NCBI RefSeq assembly: GCF_002631185.1
Contig: NZ_PDNU01000028.1
Location: forward strand, 1-64,000
Direction: 5' to 3'
From: Teichococcus rhizosphaerae
GTDB lineage: Bacteria; Pseudomonadota; Alphaproteobacteria; Acetobacterales; Acetobacteraceae
Length of the DNA stretch: 64,000 nucleotides
The notes below the pieces were generated by a model. That model saw only the letters and a list, made by a program, of their open reading frames with translations, was not told where the DNA came from and did not search any database. A program made the position numbers and the translations under genes. This document shows, in pieces, positions 24,990 to 33,874 of this stretch (within the stretch, counting starts at the first letter, position 1; the number at the start of each line of letters is the position of its first letter).

Positions 24990-25985
24990 ATGCTGCCATC
25001 CCTCCTGCGCTCCGCCTGCCTCGCGGCGCTGGCTCTCGCCGCCTCCATCCCCCCGGCCGGGGCGCAGGGCTTCACGCCGCAGAACCCGGAATGCATCGCC
25101 CCCGCCGCGCCGGGCGGCGGCTTCGACCTCACCTGCCGCACCACGGCCCGCCTGCTGAACGAGTACGGCATCGTCGGCCCCGCCATCCGCACCCAGAACA
25201 TGCCCGGCGGCATCGGCGCCGTGGCGATGAACCAGGTGCTGGCGCAGCGCCGCAACGATCCCAACGTCATCGTCGCCGTGTCCACCGGCTCCTGGGTGAA
25301 CCTGGCGCAGGGCCGCTTCGGCCGCTGGACGGAGAACGACGTGCGCTGGGTGGGCGCCATCGGCGCCGATTTCGGCGTCATCGCCGTGCGCAAGGACAGC
25401 AGGTTCCAGAACCTCTCCGAGCTGATGGCGGCGCTGAAGGCGGACCCCGGCAGCGTGCCCATGGGCGCGGGCGGCGCGGTGGGCAGCCAGGACTGGACCA
25501 AGGCGGCGCTGGTCGCCAAGGGCGCGGGCGCCGACCCGCGCAAGCTGCGCTACGTGCCCTTCGAGGGCGGCGGGCAGGCCATGGCGGCGCTGCTCGGCGG
25601 CCATATCCAGGTCTTTCCGGGCGACGCCTCCGAGGTGCAGGGCCAGCTCCAGGCGGGCGAGATCCGGCTGCTGGCCGTGCTCTCCCCCAACCGCCTGCCC
25701 GGCCCCTTCGCCGACATCCCCACGGCGCGCGAGCAGGGCGCGGAGGTGGAATGGACCATCGTGCGCGGCTTCTACATGCCGCCCGGCGCCTCCGACGCTG
25801 CCTATGAGTTCTGGGTGGACGCGCTGCGCCGCATGCAGGCAGACCCGCGCTACGCCGAGGCGCGCAGCGGCGCCGGCCTGTTCGAGTACAACTCGCTGGG
25901 CGAGGCCTTCACCGCCCTGGCCAAGCAACGCACCGGCGAGTACCGCACCCTGGCGCGCGAGGTCGGGCTGGTGCAGCAGCAGTGA
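24990..25985 (+). CDS. tripartite tricarboxylate transporter substrate-binding protein (TctC-like)
   Basis: A 331-residue Bug/TctC-family binding protein with a cleavable Sec signal (LLRSACLAALALAASIPPAGAQG). The mature protein has CIAPAAPGGGFDLTCRTTARLL and the QNMPGGIGAVAMNQV segment, a divergent version of the usual PGG/ENRPGAGG signature shared with TctC-like proteins that bind citrate-type ligands. It is followed without a gap by TctB and TctA genes, so a complete importer is encoded. A Fur-type palindrome lies about 100 bases upstream, suggesting iron control. The ligand may be an iron-related carboxylate, which is inference. Confidence 0.9.
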   Translation: MLPSLLRSACLAALALAASIPPAGAQGFTPQNPECIAPAAPGGGFDLTCRTTARLLNEYGIVGPAIRTQNMPGGIGAVAMNQVLAQRRNDPNVIVAVSTGSWVNLAQGRFGRWTENDVRWVGAIGADFGVIAVRKDSRFQNLSELMAALKADPGSVPMGAGGAVGSQDWTKAALVAKGAGADPRKLRYVPFEGGGQAMAALLGGHIQVFPGDASEVQGQLQAGEIRLLAVLSPNRLPGPFADIPTAREQGAEVEWTIVRGFYMPPGASDAAYEFWVDALRRMQADPRYAEARSGAGLFEYNSLGEAFTALAKQRTGEYRTLAREVGLVQQQ

Positions 25986-26479
25986 CGGAGATGCCCGCGC
26001 CGCCGCTGCCCGAGGCCGCGCCGCACCCGCCGCGCGCCCTGCCGCGCTCCACCCTGCCCGACCGCGCGCTGGCCCTGCTGCTGCTGCTGCTGGCGGCGCT
26101 GGCCATCTGGAGCGCCCAGGGGCTCGTGGTCCCCTTTGCGGGGGACCCGGTGGGGCCCAAGGCGTTTCCCACCGTGATCGGCGTGGTGCTGGGCCTCGCC
26201 GCCCTGGCGCTGCTGCTGCGGCCGGGGCTGGGCTGGGAATCCGCCGGGCGGCCCTGGCGCGGGATCGTCTGCATCGCCGCCATGCTGGCCTATGCCTTCA
26301 TCGTGGTGCCGCTGGGCTTCATCCTGTCCACCGCCCTGCTCTGCCTCGTCATCGCCCGCGCCTTCGCGGGGAGCTGGGCGCAGAGCCTGCTGGCCGCGGC
26401 GCTGACCGCGCCTGGCCTGTTCCTGCTGCTGGACCGGGTGCTGGATCTGCCCCTGCCGCGCGGCCCCCTCGGATTCTGA
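25982..26479 (+). CDS. tripartite tricarboxylate transporter small membrane subunit TctB
   Basis: A 165-residue protein with four hydrophobic helices, matching the TctB family. The early VPFAGDPVGPKAFPTVIGVVL segment is typical, as is the later YAFIVVPLGFILSTALL. A GTG start overlaps the upstream stop (GTGA); an ATG nine bases later is possible. The protein pairs with TctA in the inner membrane and is driven by an ion gradient. Confidence 0.87.
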   Translation: MTEMPAPPLPEAAPHPPRALPRSTLPDRALALLLLLLAALAIWSAQGLVVPFAGDPVGPKAFPTVIGVVLGLAALALLLRPGLGWESAGRPWRGIVCIAAMLAYAFIVVPLGFILSTALLCLVIARAFAGSWAQSLLAAALTAPGLFLLLDRVLDLPLPRGPLGF

Positions 26480-26498
26480 CGCCCCGGACCCGGACACC

Positions 26499-28019
26499 AT
26501 GGACGCCTTCGGCCACCTGGCGGGCGGCTTCGCCGTCGCCCTCGCGCCGCTCAACCTGCTGCTGGCGCTGTGCGGCAGCGTCGCCGGCACCGCCATCGGC
26601 GCATTGCCCGGGCTCGGGCCGCTCAACGCCATCGCGCTGCTGCTGCCGCTGGTCTTCGCGCTGAAGCTGCCGCCCGAGAGCGCGCTGATCCTGCTCGCCG
26701 CCGTCTATTACGGCTCGGGCTATGGCGGGCGCATCGCCGCCATCCTGCTCAACATGCCGGGCGAGCCCGCCGCCGTGCTCACCACGCTCGATGGCCACCC
26801 CATGGCCAGGGCCGGGCGCGGCGGCGCGGCGCTGGCCATCTCCGGCATCGGCTCCTTCGCCGGCGCCACCCTCTCGGTGGTGCTGCTGACCTTCCTGTCC
26901 GTGCCGCTGTCGCGCGCCGCGGTGGGCTTCTCGCCGGCCGACTACGTGGCGCTGATCGGCTTCGCCCTGTCCCTGCTGGGCGCCGTGGCGGCGGGCAACG
27001 CCGCCAAGACCTGGGCGGCCGCCTGCCTCGGCCTGCTGCTGGCCATGGTGGGCATCGATGGCGGCACGGGCGTCGAGCGCTTCACCTTCGGCACGGTGGA
27101 GCTGCTGGGCGGCATCGACTTCACCGTGCTCGCCATCGGCCTGTTCGCGGTGAGCGAGATCCTGCTGCTGCTGGAAAGCCCGGTGGCGGCGGCCGCCAGC
27201 CACCTCGGCCACGGCGCGCGCCTGACATTGGCGGAAATCCGCCGCTGCGTGCCGACCATGCTGCGCTCCACCGGCATCGGCTTCGTCATCGGCGTGCTGC
27301 CGGGGGCGGGCGCCTCCATCGCCGCCGCCCTGTCCTATTCCACCGAGAAGCGGCTGAACGAGAGGGACGGCACCTTCGGCCGCGGCGACGTGCGCGGCGT
27401 GGCGGCGCCCGAGACGGCCGACAACGCGGCGCAGATCGGCAACATGGTGCCGATGCTGGCGCTGGGCATCCCGGGCTCCGGCACCACCGCCGTGCTGCTG
27501 GGCGCGCTGCTGATGTACAACATCACCCCCGGCCCGCTGCTGTTCACCCAGCGGCCGGAAGTGGCCTGGGGGCTGATCGCCAGCATGTATGTCGGCAACG
27601 TCATGCTGCTGGTGCTGAACCTGCCGCTGGTCGGGCTGTTCGCGCGGCTGCTGATGGTGCCGGCCTGGGCGCTCTACCCGCTGGTCATCGCGCTGTCCTT
27701 CGCAGGCGTCTACGCCGCCTCCAACTCCAGCACCGACCTGCTGCTGGCGGTGGGCTTCGGCGTCGCCGGCTGGATGTTCCGCAAGCTGGGCGTGCCGCTG
27801 GTGCCAATCGTGCTCGGCTTCGTGCTGGGGCGGCTGCTGGAGGACAATCTGCGCCGCGCCCTCTCGCTCAGCGACGGCGACCCGATGATCCTGCTGGCCT
27901 CGCCGGTGTCCGTGGTGCTGTGGGCGCTGACCTTGACGGCGATCCTCTGGCCGGTGATCGGCCTGTGGAAGGCCAGGGGCGCCGCCCCTGGAGCCCCGCC
28001 GGGGTGCCCGCCGGGGTGA
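26499..28019 (+). CDS. tripartite tricarboxylate transporter large permease TctA
   Basis: A 506-residue TctA permease with about 11-12 helices. The family signature GTAIGALPGLGPLNAIALLLPL is near residue 30, the YYGSGYGGRIAAILLNMPGEP segment near 70, and the repeated-half signature VLPGAGASIAAALSY and PETADNAAQ in the middle. The last residues (GAAPGAPPGCPPG) are encoded by the first part of a two-hairpin palindromic element, so this tail is probably not part of the ancestral protein. Its stop is 22 bases from the end of the convergent cobD. Confidence 0.92.
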   Translation: MDAFGHLAGGFAVALAPLNLLLALCGSVAGTAIGALPGLGPLNAIALLLPLVFALKLPPESALILLAAVYYGSGYGGRIAAILLNMPGEPAAVLTTLDGHPMARAGRGGAALAISGIGSFAGATLSVVLLTFLSVPLSRAAVGFSPADYVALIGFALSLLGAVAAGNAAKTWAAACLGLLLAMVGIDGGTGVERFTFGTVELLGGIDFTVLAIGLFAVSEILLLLESPVAAAASHLGHGARLTLAEIRRCVPTMLRSTGIGFVIGVLPGAGASIAAALSYSTEKRLNERDGTFGRGDVRGVAAPETADNAAQIGNMVPMLALGIPGSGTTAVLLGALLMYNITPGPLLFTQRPEVAWGLIASMYVGNVMLLVLNLPLVGLFARLLMVPAWALYPLVIALSFAGVYAASNSSTDLLLAVGFGVAGWMFRKLGVPLVPIVLGFVLGRLLEDNLRRALSLSDGDPMILLASPVSVVLWALTLTAILWPVIGLWKARGAAPGAPPGCPPG

Positions 28020-28045
28020 CAATGTCACCCCGACCCCGCCATCAG
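27973..28045. repeat. two-hairpin palindromic element, copy 1
   Basis: Hairpin 1 is CCAGGGGC-GCC-GCCCCTGG (27973-27991). Hairpin 2 is GGGGTGACA-A-TGTCACCCC (28013-28031). They are separated by 21 bases that include a small CCCCGCCGGGG palindrome, and followed by the flank GACCCCGCCATCAG. Hairpin 1 is inside the tctA coding region and the flank overlaps the cobD stop. It shares hairpin design and flank with copies at 45473 and 50804. It could also act as a bidirectional terminator between tctA and cobD. Confidence 0.85.
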
Positions 28046-29046
28046 ATTAGGGCATTCGAGAGGCGCGCCCAGGCCGCTTCATCGCCGGGCAGGCCGAAGC
28101 GCAGCCAGCGCGGCCGGGCCGAGAAGCGGCGCACCAGGATGCCGGCGCGGCCCAGCCGGTCATGCCAGTGGGCGGCATCGCCCTCGGCCAGCCGGAACAA
28201 GCGCGTGCCGCCCAGCACGCGCAGCCCCGCCCCTTCCAGCAGCGCGTCCAGTCGCGCCGCATCGCGCGCGAGGCGCAGGGCGGCGGCCTCGCGCCACGCC
28301 GCATCGGCCAGCGCGGCACGGCCGATGGCGATCGCCGGGCCGGACACCGCCCAGGGCCCCAGCGCCGCGCGGATCGCCGCCGCCCGCTCCGGCGCGGCCA
28401 GCGCGAAGCCCAGCCGCAGCCCCGCCAGCCCATGGCTCTTGCCGAAGGAGCGCAGCAGGATCAGCGCCGGGTGCGGCAGCAGCCCGGCCAGGCCCGGCAT
28501 GTCCGGCTCCAGCTCGGCAAAGGCCTCGTCCACCACCAGCAGGCCGCCGCGCGCCGCCATCCGCTCGGCCAGGGCGCGCAGCGCCCCGGGCGGGAAGCGG
28601 CGGCCATCGGGGTTGTTGGGGTTGCACAGCAGCGCGGCACCTCCCCTGTCCCCTGCTCCCTCCAGCGCGCCGAACTCCGCCACCTCCTCCACCGCCGTGC
28701 CGGCGGCGCGCCAGCAGGCGGCGTGCTCGGCATAGGTGGGCGACAGCACGCGCAGCGCCGGCCGCGGGAACAGGCGCGGCAGGAGCTGGATCAGAAGCTG
28801 CGTGCCCGGCACCGCGGCCACCATCTCCGGGCTGACGGCGCCGTAGGCCGTGGCGGCCGCGGCACGCAGCGCCGCCTCCTCCTCCGGCTCCGGCAGCCGG
28901 GCGAAGGCCGTGGGCGGCAGCGGCGGCACCGGCCAGGGGATAGGGTTGATGCCGGTGGACAGGTCCAGGAACGGCTCCGGCGCGCCGGGAAACCGCCGCC
29001 GCGCCGCGCCGAGCCGCCCGCCATGTTCCAACCCGTCCGCCACCAT
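28042..29046 (-). CDS. cobD: threonine-phosphate decarboxylase (CobC of Pseudomonas naming)
   Basis: A 334-residue PLP enzyme of aminotransferase class I fold. It makes (R)-1-amino-2-propanol phosphate, the linker that joins the corrin ring to the nucleotide loop. The family N-terminus DLSTGINPIPWPV, the CNPNNPDGR motif and the PLP lysine in RSFGKSHGLAGLRLGF are clear. The gene is divergent from cbiB with only 32 bases between starts; CbiB uses its product. Fold-related histidinol-phosphate aminotransferase is less likely given the STGINP start and context. Confidence 0.93.
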   Translation of the reverse strand: MVADGLEHGGRLGAARRRFPGAPEPFLDLSTGINPIPWPVPPLPPTAFARLPEPEEEAALRAAAATAYGAVSPEMVAAVPGTQLLIQLLPRLFPRPALRVLSPTYAEHAACWRAAGTAVEEVAEFGALEGAGDRGGAALLCNPNNPDGRRFPPGALRALAERMAARGGLLVVDEAFAELEPDMPGLAGLLPHPALILLRSFGKSHGLAGLRLGFALAAPERAAAIRAALGPWAVSGPAIAIGRAALADAAWREAAALRLARDAARLDALLEGAGLRVLGGTRLFRLAEGDAAHWHDRLGRAGILVRRFSARPRWLRFGLPGDEAAWARLSNALI

Positions 29047-29078
29047 GCTAGCCCCTGCCCCTTTCCTCGGACCGCGCC

Positions 29079-30077
29079 ATGGCCCCGTTGCACGTCACCC
29101 TGATGATCCTCGCCGGGGCGCTGCTGCTCGAAGCCGCCCTGGGCTACCCCAGGCCGCTTTATTCCGCCATCCGCCATCCCGTGGTGTGGATGGGCGCGCT
29201 GATCGCGCGGCTGGACCGCGCGCTGAACCGCGAGGCGCATCCCTTCGCCCGCCGCAAGGCGGGCGGCGTGCTGGCGCTGGTTCTGCTGCTGCTGTTCTGC
29301 GGCCTGCCGGCGGCGCTGGCCCAGGCGGCGCTGCTGGCGGCGCTGCCCCTGGCGCTGGCCGTGGCCCTGCTGGCGCTGCTGGCCGCCACCCTACCGGCGC
29401 AGCGCAGCCTGCACGAGCATGTGGCCGCCGTGGCCGAGGGGCTGGAGCAACGGGGGCTGGAAGGCGGCCGCGCCGCCGTGGCGATGATCGTCGGCCGCAA
29501 CCCCGCCACGCTGGACGAGGCGGGCGTGTCGCGCGCCGCCATCGAGAGCCTGGCCGAGAACTTCTCGGACGGCGTGGTGGCGCCGGCCTTCTGGTGCGGC
29601 GCGCTCGGCCTGCCGGGCGCGGTGCTCTACAAGGCCGTCAACACCGCCGACAGCATGATCGGCCACCGCACGCCGCGGCACGAGGCCTTCGGCTGGGCCG
29701 CCGCCCGGCTGGACGACCTGGTGAACCTGCCCGCCTCGCGCCTCGCCGCGCTCTGGATCATCCTGGCGGCGGCGGCGACGCGCGGCGCGGACGCGCGGGG
29801 CGCCTGGCGCGCGGTGCGGCGGGATGCGCGGCACCACCGCTCGCCCAATGCCGGCTGGCCGGAGGCGGCCATGGCGGGGGCGCTGGGCCTGCGCCTGGCC
29901 GGCCCGCGCGTCTATGGCGCCACCCGTGTCGAGGATGGCTGGATGGGGGATGGCCGGGCCGAGGCGAGGCCGGCCGATCTGCGCCGCGCCCTGGCACTCT
30001 ACCGGCGCGCCTGCGCAGCGCAGGGCGCGGCGGTGCTGGCGCTGGCCGGCCTGGCTCTCGCTTTCTGCGGCGGCTGA
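29079..30077 (+). CDS. cbiB: adenosylcobinamide-phosphate synthase CbiB
   Basis: A 332-residue membrane protein that attaches aminopropanol (phosphate) to adenosylcobyric acid. Family landmarks are HPVVWMGALIARLDRALNR near residue 30, GRNPATLDEAGVSRAAIESLAENFSDGVVAP near 140, and KAVNTADSMIGHRT. About five hydrophobic helices are present. It is divergent from cobD; the two share a very short promoter region. In Pseudomonas naming this protein is called CobD. Confidence 0.94.
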   Translation: MAPLHVTLMILAGALLLEAALGYPRPLYSAIRHPVVWMGALIARLDRALNREAHPFARRKAGGVLALVLLLLFCGLPAALAQAALLAALPLALAVALLALLAATLPAQRSLHEHVAAVAEGLEQRGLEGGRAAVAMIVGRNPATLDEAGVSRAAIESLAENFSDGVVAPAFWCGALGLPGAVLYKAVNTADSMIGHRTPRHEAFGWAAARLDDLVNLPASRLAALWIILAAAATRGADARGAWRAVRRDARHHRSPNAGWPEAAMAGALGLRLAGPRVYGATRVEDGWMGDGRAEARPADLRRALALYRRACAAQGAAVLALAGLALAFCGG

Positions 30078-30427
30078 ATGGCGGGCTGTAAAACGGGCCG
30101 CGCTTACTTTGGCCGATCAATCCGAAGATCAGGACAGAAAATGGATAGGCTGCGCCAGAACATGGCGCTCACTTCCACGCGCCGCGCCGCTTCCTGAAAA
30201 GCCGATCCGGCCCGCATTCAGCAAATATACCCCAAATCCATTCCCTCATTCATCTCTGATTTTACTTTCTGCCTCGGATTTGCCTTAATCTTCACTTGAT
30301 TTTTGCGGCGCAGCACAGCAGCTTATCGCCTCAAACCTTTCGAGAGATCTCATCCATCAGCGGCCGAGGCCGCATCTGCTCTGCTCCCTCGCGGCCCTTC
30401 GCGCCCTCGCGTCCCGGCCGCCAAGAC
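30078..30427. promoter_or_regulatory. AT-richer 350-base leader upstream of gpsA-ggpS
   Basis: This gap is distinctly less GC-rich than the surroundings, especially from 30220 to 30310 (for example GCAAATATACCCCAAATCC and TTAATCTTCACTTGATTTTT). It probably carries the promoter and a long 5' leader of the glucosylglycerol operon. In-frame codons upstream of 30428 exist but encode no GpsA-like sequence. No specific operator is recognised. Confidence 0.45.
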
Positions 30428-31591
30428 ATGGAGGCCCTTCCGTTGCCCAACACCGGATCCGCCACCCAGACCACCCCCCTTCACGACCCCACCCCCTTCA
30501 GCCATGTCGCCGTGATCGGCGGCGGCGCCTGGGGCACCGCCCTGGCCCTCACCGCGCACCGCGCCGGCCGCAGCACCAGCCTCTGGATCCGCGAAGAGAG
30601 CGCCGCGGCCGAGATCGGCAGCACCGGGCGCAACCCCTTCCTCCCCGGCCATGAGATCCCCCGCGCCATCGCCGTCACCACCGCGCTGGACGCGGCGCTG
30701 CGCGGCGCCGGGCTGGCCGTGCTGGTGATCCCCTCGCAGCACCTGCGCGCCGTCGCGGCGCGGGTCGAGGCGCTGCTGCCGCCTGGCGTTCCCGTGGTCG
30801 TCTGCTCCAAGGGCGTCGAGGCCGGCAGCGGCGCGCTGATGACCCAGGTGGTGGCCGAGGAGATGCCGGGCCGCCCGCAGGCCGTGCTGTCCGGCCCGAG
30901 CTTCGCCGCCGAGGTGGCGGAGGACCAGCCGACCGCCGTGACCATCGCCGCCGCCGGCCCTGGCGGCCCGCAGGACCTGTTCGCCGAGGACCACCTGGCC
31001 GGCCGCGTCGCCGTCACCTTCGCCAGCGAGACCTTCCGCCCCTACCTGTCCGACGACCCGGTGGGCGTCGAGGTCAGCGGCGCGGTCAAGAACGTGCTCG
31101 CCGTGGCCTCCGGCATCATCGCCGGGCGCGGCATGGGCTCCAACCCGCGCGCCGCCCTGCTGGCGCGGGGGCTGGCCGAGATCAGCCGCCTCAGTGTGGC
31201 GCTGGGCGGCCGGGCAGAGACGGTGCTGGGCCTGTCCGGCGCCGGCGACGTGATGCTCACCTGCTCCTCCGAGCAGTCGCGCAACTTCTCCTTCGGCAAG
31301 GCGCTGGGCGCCGGCCGGGCGCCGGGCGCCGCCCAGGGGGCGATCGGGCGCGCGGTGGTGGAGGGGGTGGCCAATGCCCGCTCCGTGCTGGCGCTCGCCC
31401 AGCGCCTCGGCGTGCAGATGCCGATCTGCGAGGCGGTGGACCGCATCGTCCACCGCGGCCTTCCGGTGGAGCGCGCCATCGCCGCGCTGCTCACCGGCCC
31501 GCTGCGCGCCGAGCCGCGCGCGCTGGAGCACCGCGCCAGCATCGCCCACCCGGCCCTGTCCGCGCCGCAGGCGAGGCGGGTGTTCGCGTGA
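30428..31591 (+). CDS. gpsA: glycerol-3-phosphate dehydrogenase [NAD(P)+]
   Basis: A 387-residue GpsA that reduces dihydroxyacetone phosphate to sn-glycerol 3-phosphate. The Rossmann motif VIGGGAWGTALA is near residue 28, VVCSKGVEAGSG near 125, the LSGPSFAAEVA motif near 155 and the catalytic Lys in SGAVKNVLAVASG near 220. It carries an N-terminal extension of about 25 residues and a C-terminal tail compared with E. coli GpsA. It overlaps the HAD phosphatase gene by 4 bases. Here it most likely supplies glycerol 3-phosphate to GgpS rather than serving only phospholipid synthesis. Confidence 0.93.
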   Translation: MEALPLPNTGSATQTTPLHDPTPFSHVAVIGGGAWGTALALTAHRAGRSTSLWIREESAAAEIGSTGRNPFLPGHEIPRAIAVTTALDAALRGAGLAVLVIPSQHLRAVAARVEALLPPGVPVVVCSKGVEAGSGALMTQVVAEEMPGRPQAVLSGPSFAAEVAEDQPTAVTIAAAGPGGPQDLFAEDHLAGRVAVTFASETFRPYLSDDPVGVEVSGAVKNVLAVASGIIAGRGMGSNPRAALLARGLAEISRLSVALGGRAETVLGLSGAGDVMLTCSSEQSRNFSFGKALGAGRAPGAAQGAIGRAVVEGVANARSVLALAQRLGVQMPICEAVDRIVHRGLPVERAIAALLTGPLRAEPRALEHRASIAHPALSAPQARRVFA

Positions 31592-32340
31592 GCGGGCCGC
31601 GCATGAACCACCTGGGCCTGATCCTCGCCACCGACCTCGACGGCACCTTCCTCGGCGGCTCCGACGCGCAGCGCCGCGCGCTCTATGCCGCGCTGTCGGC
31701 ACGCGACGACGCGCTGCTGATCTTCGTCACCGGCCGCGACATCGGCTTCGTCCGCGAGCTGGTGGCGCAGCCCGGCATGCCGCGGCCGCGCTACATCATC
31801 GGCGATGTCGGCACCTCGGTGTTCGACGGCGCCACCTTCCGGCCGATCCCGACGCTGGAAGCCGAGATCGCCGCGCGCTGGGCGGATTCCGGCGAGCGGG
31901 TGCGCGCCATGCTGGAAGGCGAGCCGGGCCTGCGCCCGCAGCCCACGCCGTTCCGCCACCGCATGAGCTATTACTACGACCCCGCCGTGCTGCGCCCCGG
32001 GACGGTGCGCAAGGTGGAGGAGGCCGGCTTCGACTGCATCCTGTCCGCCGACACCTTTCTCGACGTGCTGCCGCGCGGCATCGCCAAGGGCCCGACGCTG
32101 CTGCGGCTGGTGCAGGCGCTGGGCCTGCCCGCCAGCCGCGTGCTGACGGCGGGCGACACGATGAACGACCTTTCCCTGTTCCAGACGGGGCTGAAGGGCG
32201 TCGCCGTCGGCAATTCCGAGCCGCGCCTTGTGGAGGCGCTGCGCGGGGTGGAGGGCATCTACCGCTCGCCAGAGCCGGGCGCCGCGGGCATCGCGGACGC
32301 CATCCGCCATTTCAACCTGCAGCCGGAGGCCGTGGCATGA
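31588..32340 (+). CDS. HAD-IIB phosphatase, probable glucosylglycerol-phosphate phosphatase
   Basis: A 250-residue HAD subfamily IIB phosphatase resembling sucrose-phosphate phosphatase. Motif I is ATDLDGTFLGG, motif II is FVTGRD, and motif III/IV is AGDTMNDLSLF, preceded by the Lys in GIAKGPTL. It lies between gpsA and ggpS with 4-base overlaps on both sides. In some bacteria a similar HAD domain is fused to GgpS, so removal of phosphate from glucosylglycerol phosphate is the likely role. The start is a GTG at 31588; an ATG at 31603 is an alternative. Confidence 0.83.
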   Translation: MSGPRMNHLGLILATDLDGTFLGGSDAQRRALYAALSARDDALLIFVTGRDIGFVRELVAQPGMPRPRYIIGDVGTSVFDGATFRPIPTLEAEIAARWADSGERVRAMLEGEPGLRPQPTPFRHRMSYYYDPAVLRPGTVRKVEEAGFDCILSADTFLDVLPRGIAKGPTLLRLVQALGLPASRVLTAGDTMNDLSLFQTGLKGVAVGNSEPRLVEALRGVEGIYRSPEPGAAGIADAIRHFNLQPEAVA

Positions 32341-33851
32341 GCACGAAGAAGTCTTCCCTCGTCATCGTCTATCACCGGCAGCCCTATGAGGAGGCGGTGG
32401 AGGACGGCCGCACCGTGTTCCGCCCCAACCGCAGCCCGAACGGCATCGTGCCGACGCTGAAGTCCTTCTTCCAGCGCACCGAGCCGGGCGCCGGCGCCTG
32501 GGTGGCGTGGAAGCACGCGCGGCCCGGCGAGGCGTTCGAGCGAGTGGTTCACATCGACGACGTCAATGGCGGCTACACCGTCTCCCGCCTGCCGCTGACG
32601 CCGGAAGAGGTGGAGAGCTTCTACCACGTCACCTCCAAGGAGGCGCTGTGGCCGGTGCTGCACTCCTTCCCCTGGCTGTTCAGCTACGACAACGTGGACT
32701 GGGACACCTTCCGCGCGGTGAACCGGAAGTTCGCCGAGGCTGCCGCCGCGCAGGCGGAGGACGACGCCGTCATCTGGGTCCACGACTACAATCTGTGGCT
32801 GGTGCCGGCCTATCTGCGCGCGCTGAAGCCGAAGGCGCGGATCGCCTTCTTCCACCACACGCCCTTCCCGGCGGCGGACGTGTTCAACATCCTGCCCTGG
32901 CGGCAGGAGATCCTGGACAGCCTCCTCGCCTGCGACCTGGTGGGCTTCCACATCCCGCGCTACGCCCGCAACTTCGCCGAGCTGGCGCGCGCCCTGGCGG
33001 GGGCCGAGATCGCCGAGAGCGTGCCGGTGGACCCGGCCTTCGGCGCCATGGGGCAGGCGCTGTCGGAGCCCGACATGCCGGTGAGGCTGCGCGTGGGCGG
33101 ACGCGACGTGGCGCTGGACAGCGCGCCCGTCGGCACCGACGCCGCGCTGATCCGCAGCGTCGTGGAGAAGCCCGCCAGCCGCGCCATCCAGCGCGAGATC
33201 CGCGAGGGGCTGGGCGAGCGGCGCATGATCATGGCCGTCGGCCGCACCGACTACACCAAGGGCATGATCGAGGCGATGGAAGGCTTCGAGCGGCTGCTGG
33301 AGCGGCGGCCGGAGCTGGTCGGGCAGGTGAAGCTGGTGGTCACCTCCGTGCGCGCCGCGGCCTCGATGAAGGTCTATGACGACACGCAGCGCGACATCGA
33401 GGCGACGGCGGGCCGCATCAACGGCCGCTTCTCGAAGCTGGACTGGACGCCGGTGGTGCTGTTCAGCAACTCGATCCCCTTCGAGACGCTGCTCTCCTAC
33501 TACCACGCCGCCGACATCTGCCTGACCACGCCGCTGCGCGACGGGCTCAACCTGGTGGCCAAGGAATATGTGGCGGCCAAGGCCGGCACGCCGGGCGCGC
33601 TGGTGCTGTCCGAGTTCGCCGGCTGCGCGGTGGAGCTGCCGGACGCGGTGCTGACCAACCCCTATTCCCGGCGCAACCTCGACCGCGCGCTGGACGAGGC
33701 GCTGGACATGCCGCGGGCCGAGGCCGCCGAGCGGATGCGCCGGATGGAGAAGGCCGTGCAGGGCTGCGACATCGCCTGCTGGGCCGACCATGTGTTCGGC
33801 GAGTTCGGGAAGATCGGCCTCGCCGCGCCGGAATCCCGCGCCGCCGCCTGA
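32337..33851 (+). CDS. ggpS: glucosylglycerol-phosphate synthase
   Basis: A 504-residue GT20-family glycosyltransferase that joins glucose from ADP-glucose (or a related donor) to glycerol 3-phosphate. The N-terminus SSLVIVYHRQPYEEAVEDG with NGIVPTLKSFF and WVAWKHARPGE matches GgpS and differs from trehalose-phosphate synthase OtsA. Shared GT20 motifs are WVHDYNLWLVPAYLR, FFHHTPFPAADVF, GRTDYTKG and TPLRDGLNLVAKEYVAA. The product is a compatible solute precursor for salt or drought stress. A strong hairpin follows the gene. Confidence 0.92.
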   Translation: MSTKKSSLVIVYHRQPYEEAVEDGRTVFRPNRSPNGIVPTLKSFFQRTEPGAGAWVAWKHARPGEAFERVVHIDDVNGGYTVSRLPLTPEEVESFYHVTSKEALWPVLHSFPWLFSYDNVDWDTFRAVNRKFAEAAAAQAEDDAVIWVHDYNLWLVPAYLRALKPKARIAFFHHTPFPAADVFNILPWRQEILDSLLACDLVGFHIPRYARNFAELARALAGAEIAESVPVDPAFGAMGQALSEPDMPVRLRVGGRDVALDSAPVGTDAALIRSVVEKPASRAIQREIREGLGERRMIMAVGRTDYTKGMIEAMEGFERLLERRPELVGQVKLVVTSVRAAASMKVYDDTQRDIEATAGRINGRFSKLDWTPVVLFSNSIPFETLLSYYHAADICLTTPLRDGLNLVAKEYVAAKAGTPGALVLSEFAGCAVELPDAVLTNPYSRRNLDRALDEALDMPRAEAAERMRRMEKAVQGCDIACWADHVFGEFGKIGLAAPESRAAA

Positions 33852-33874
33852 ACCGACAGGGAAAAGACGAGGGA

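Noticed and set aside
26349-28028. A 559-codon minus-strand frame opposite tctA.
   Set aside because: Rich in Gln, His, Arg and Gly as expected for the reverse frame of a membrane protein gene; TctA is clear on the plus strand.
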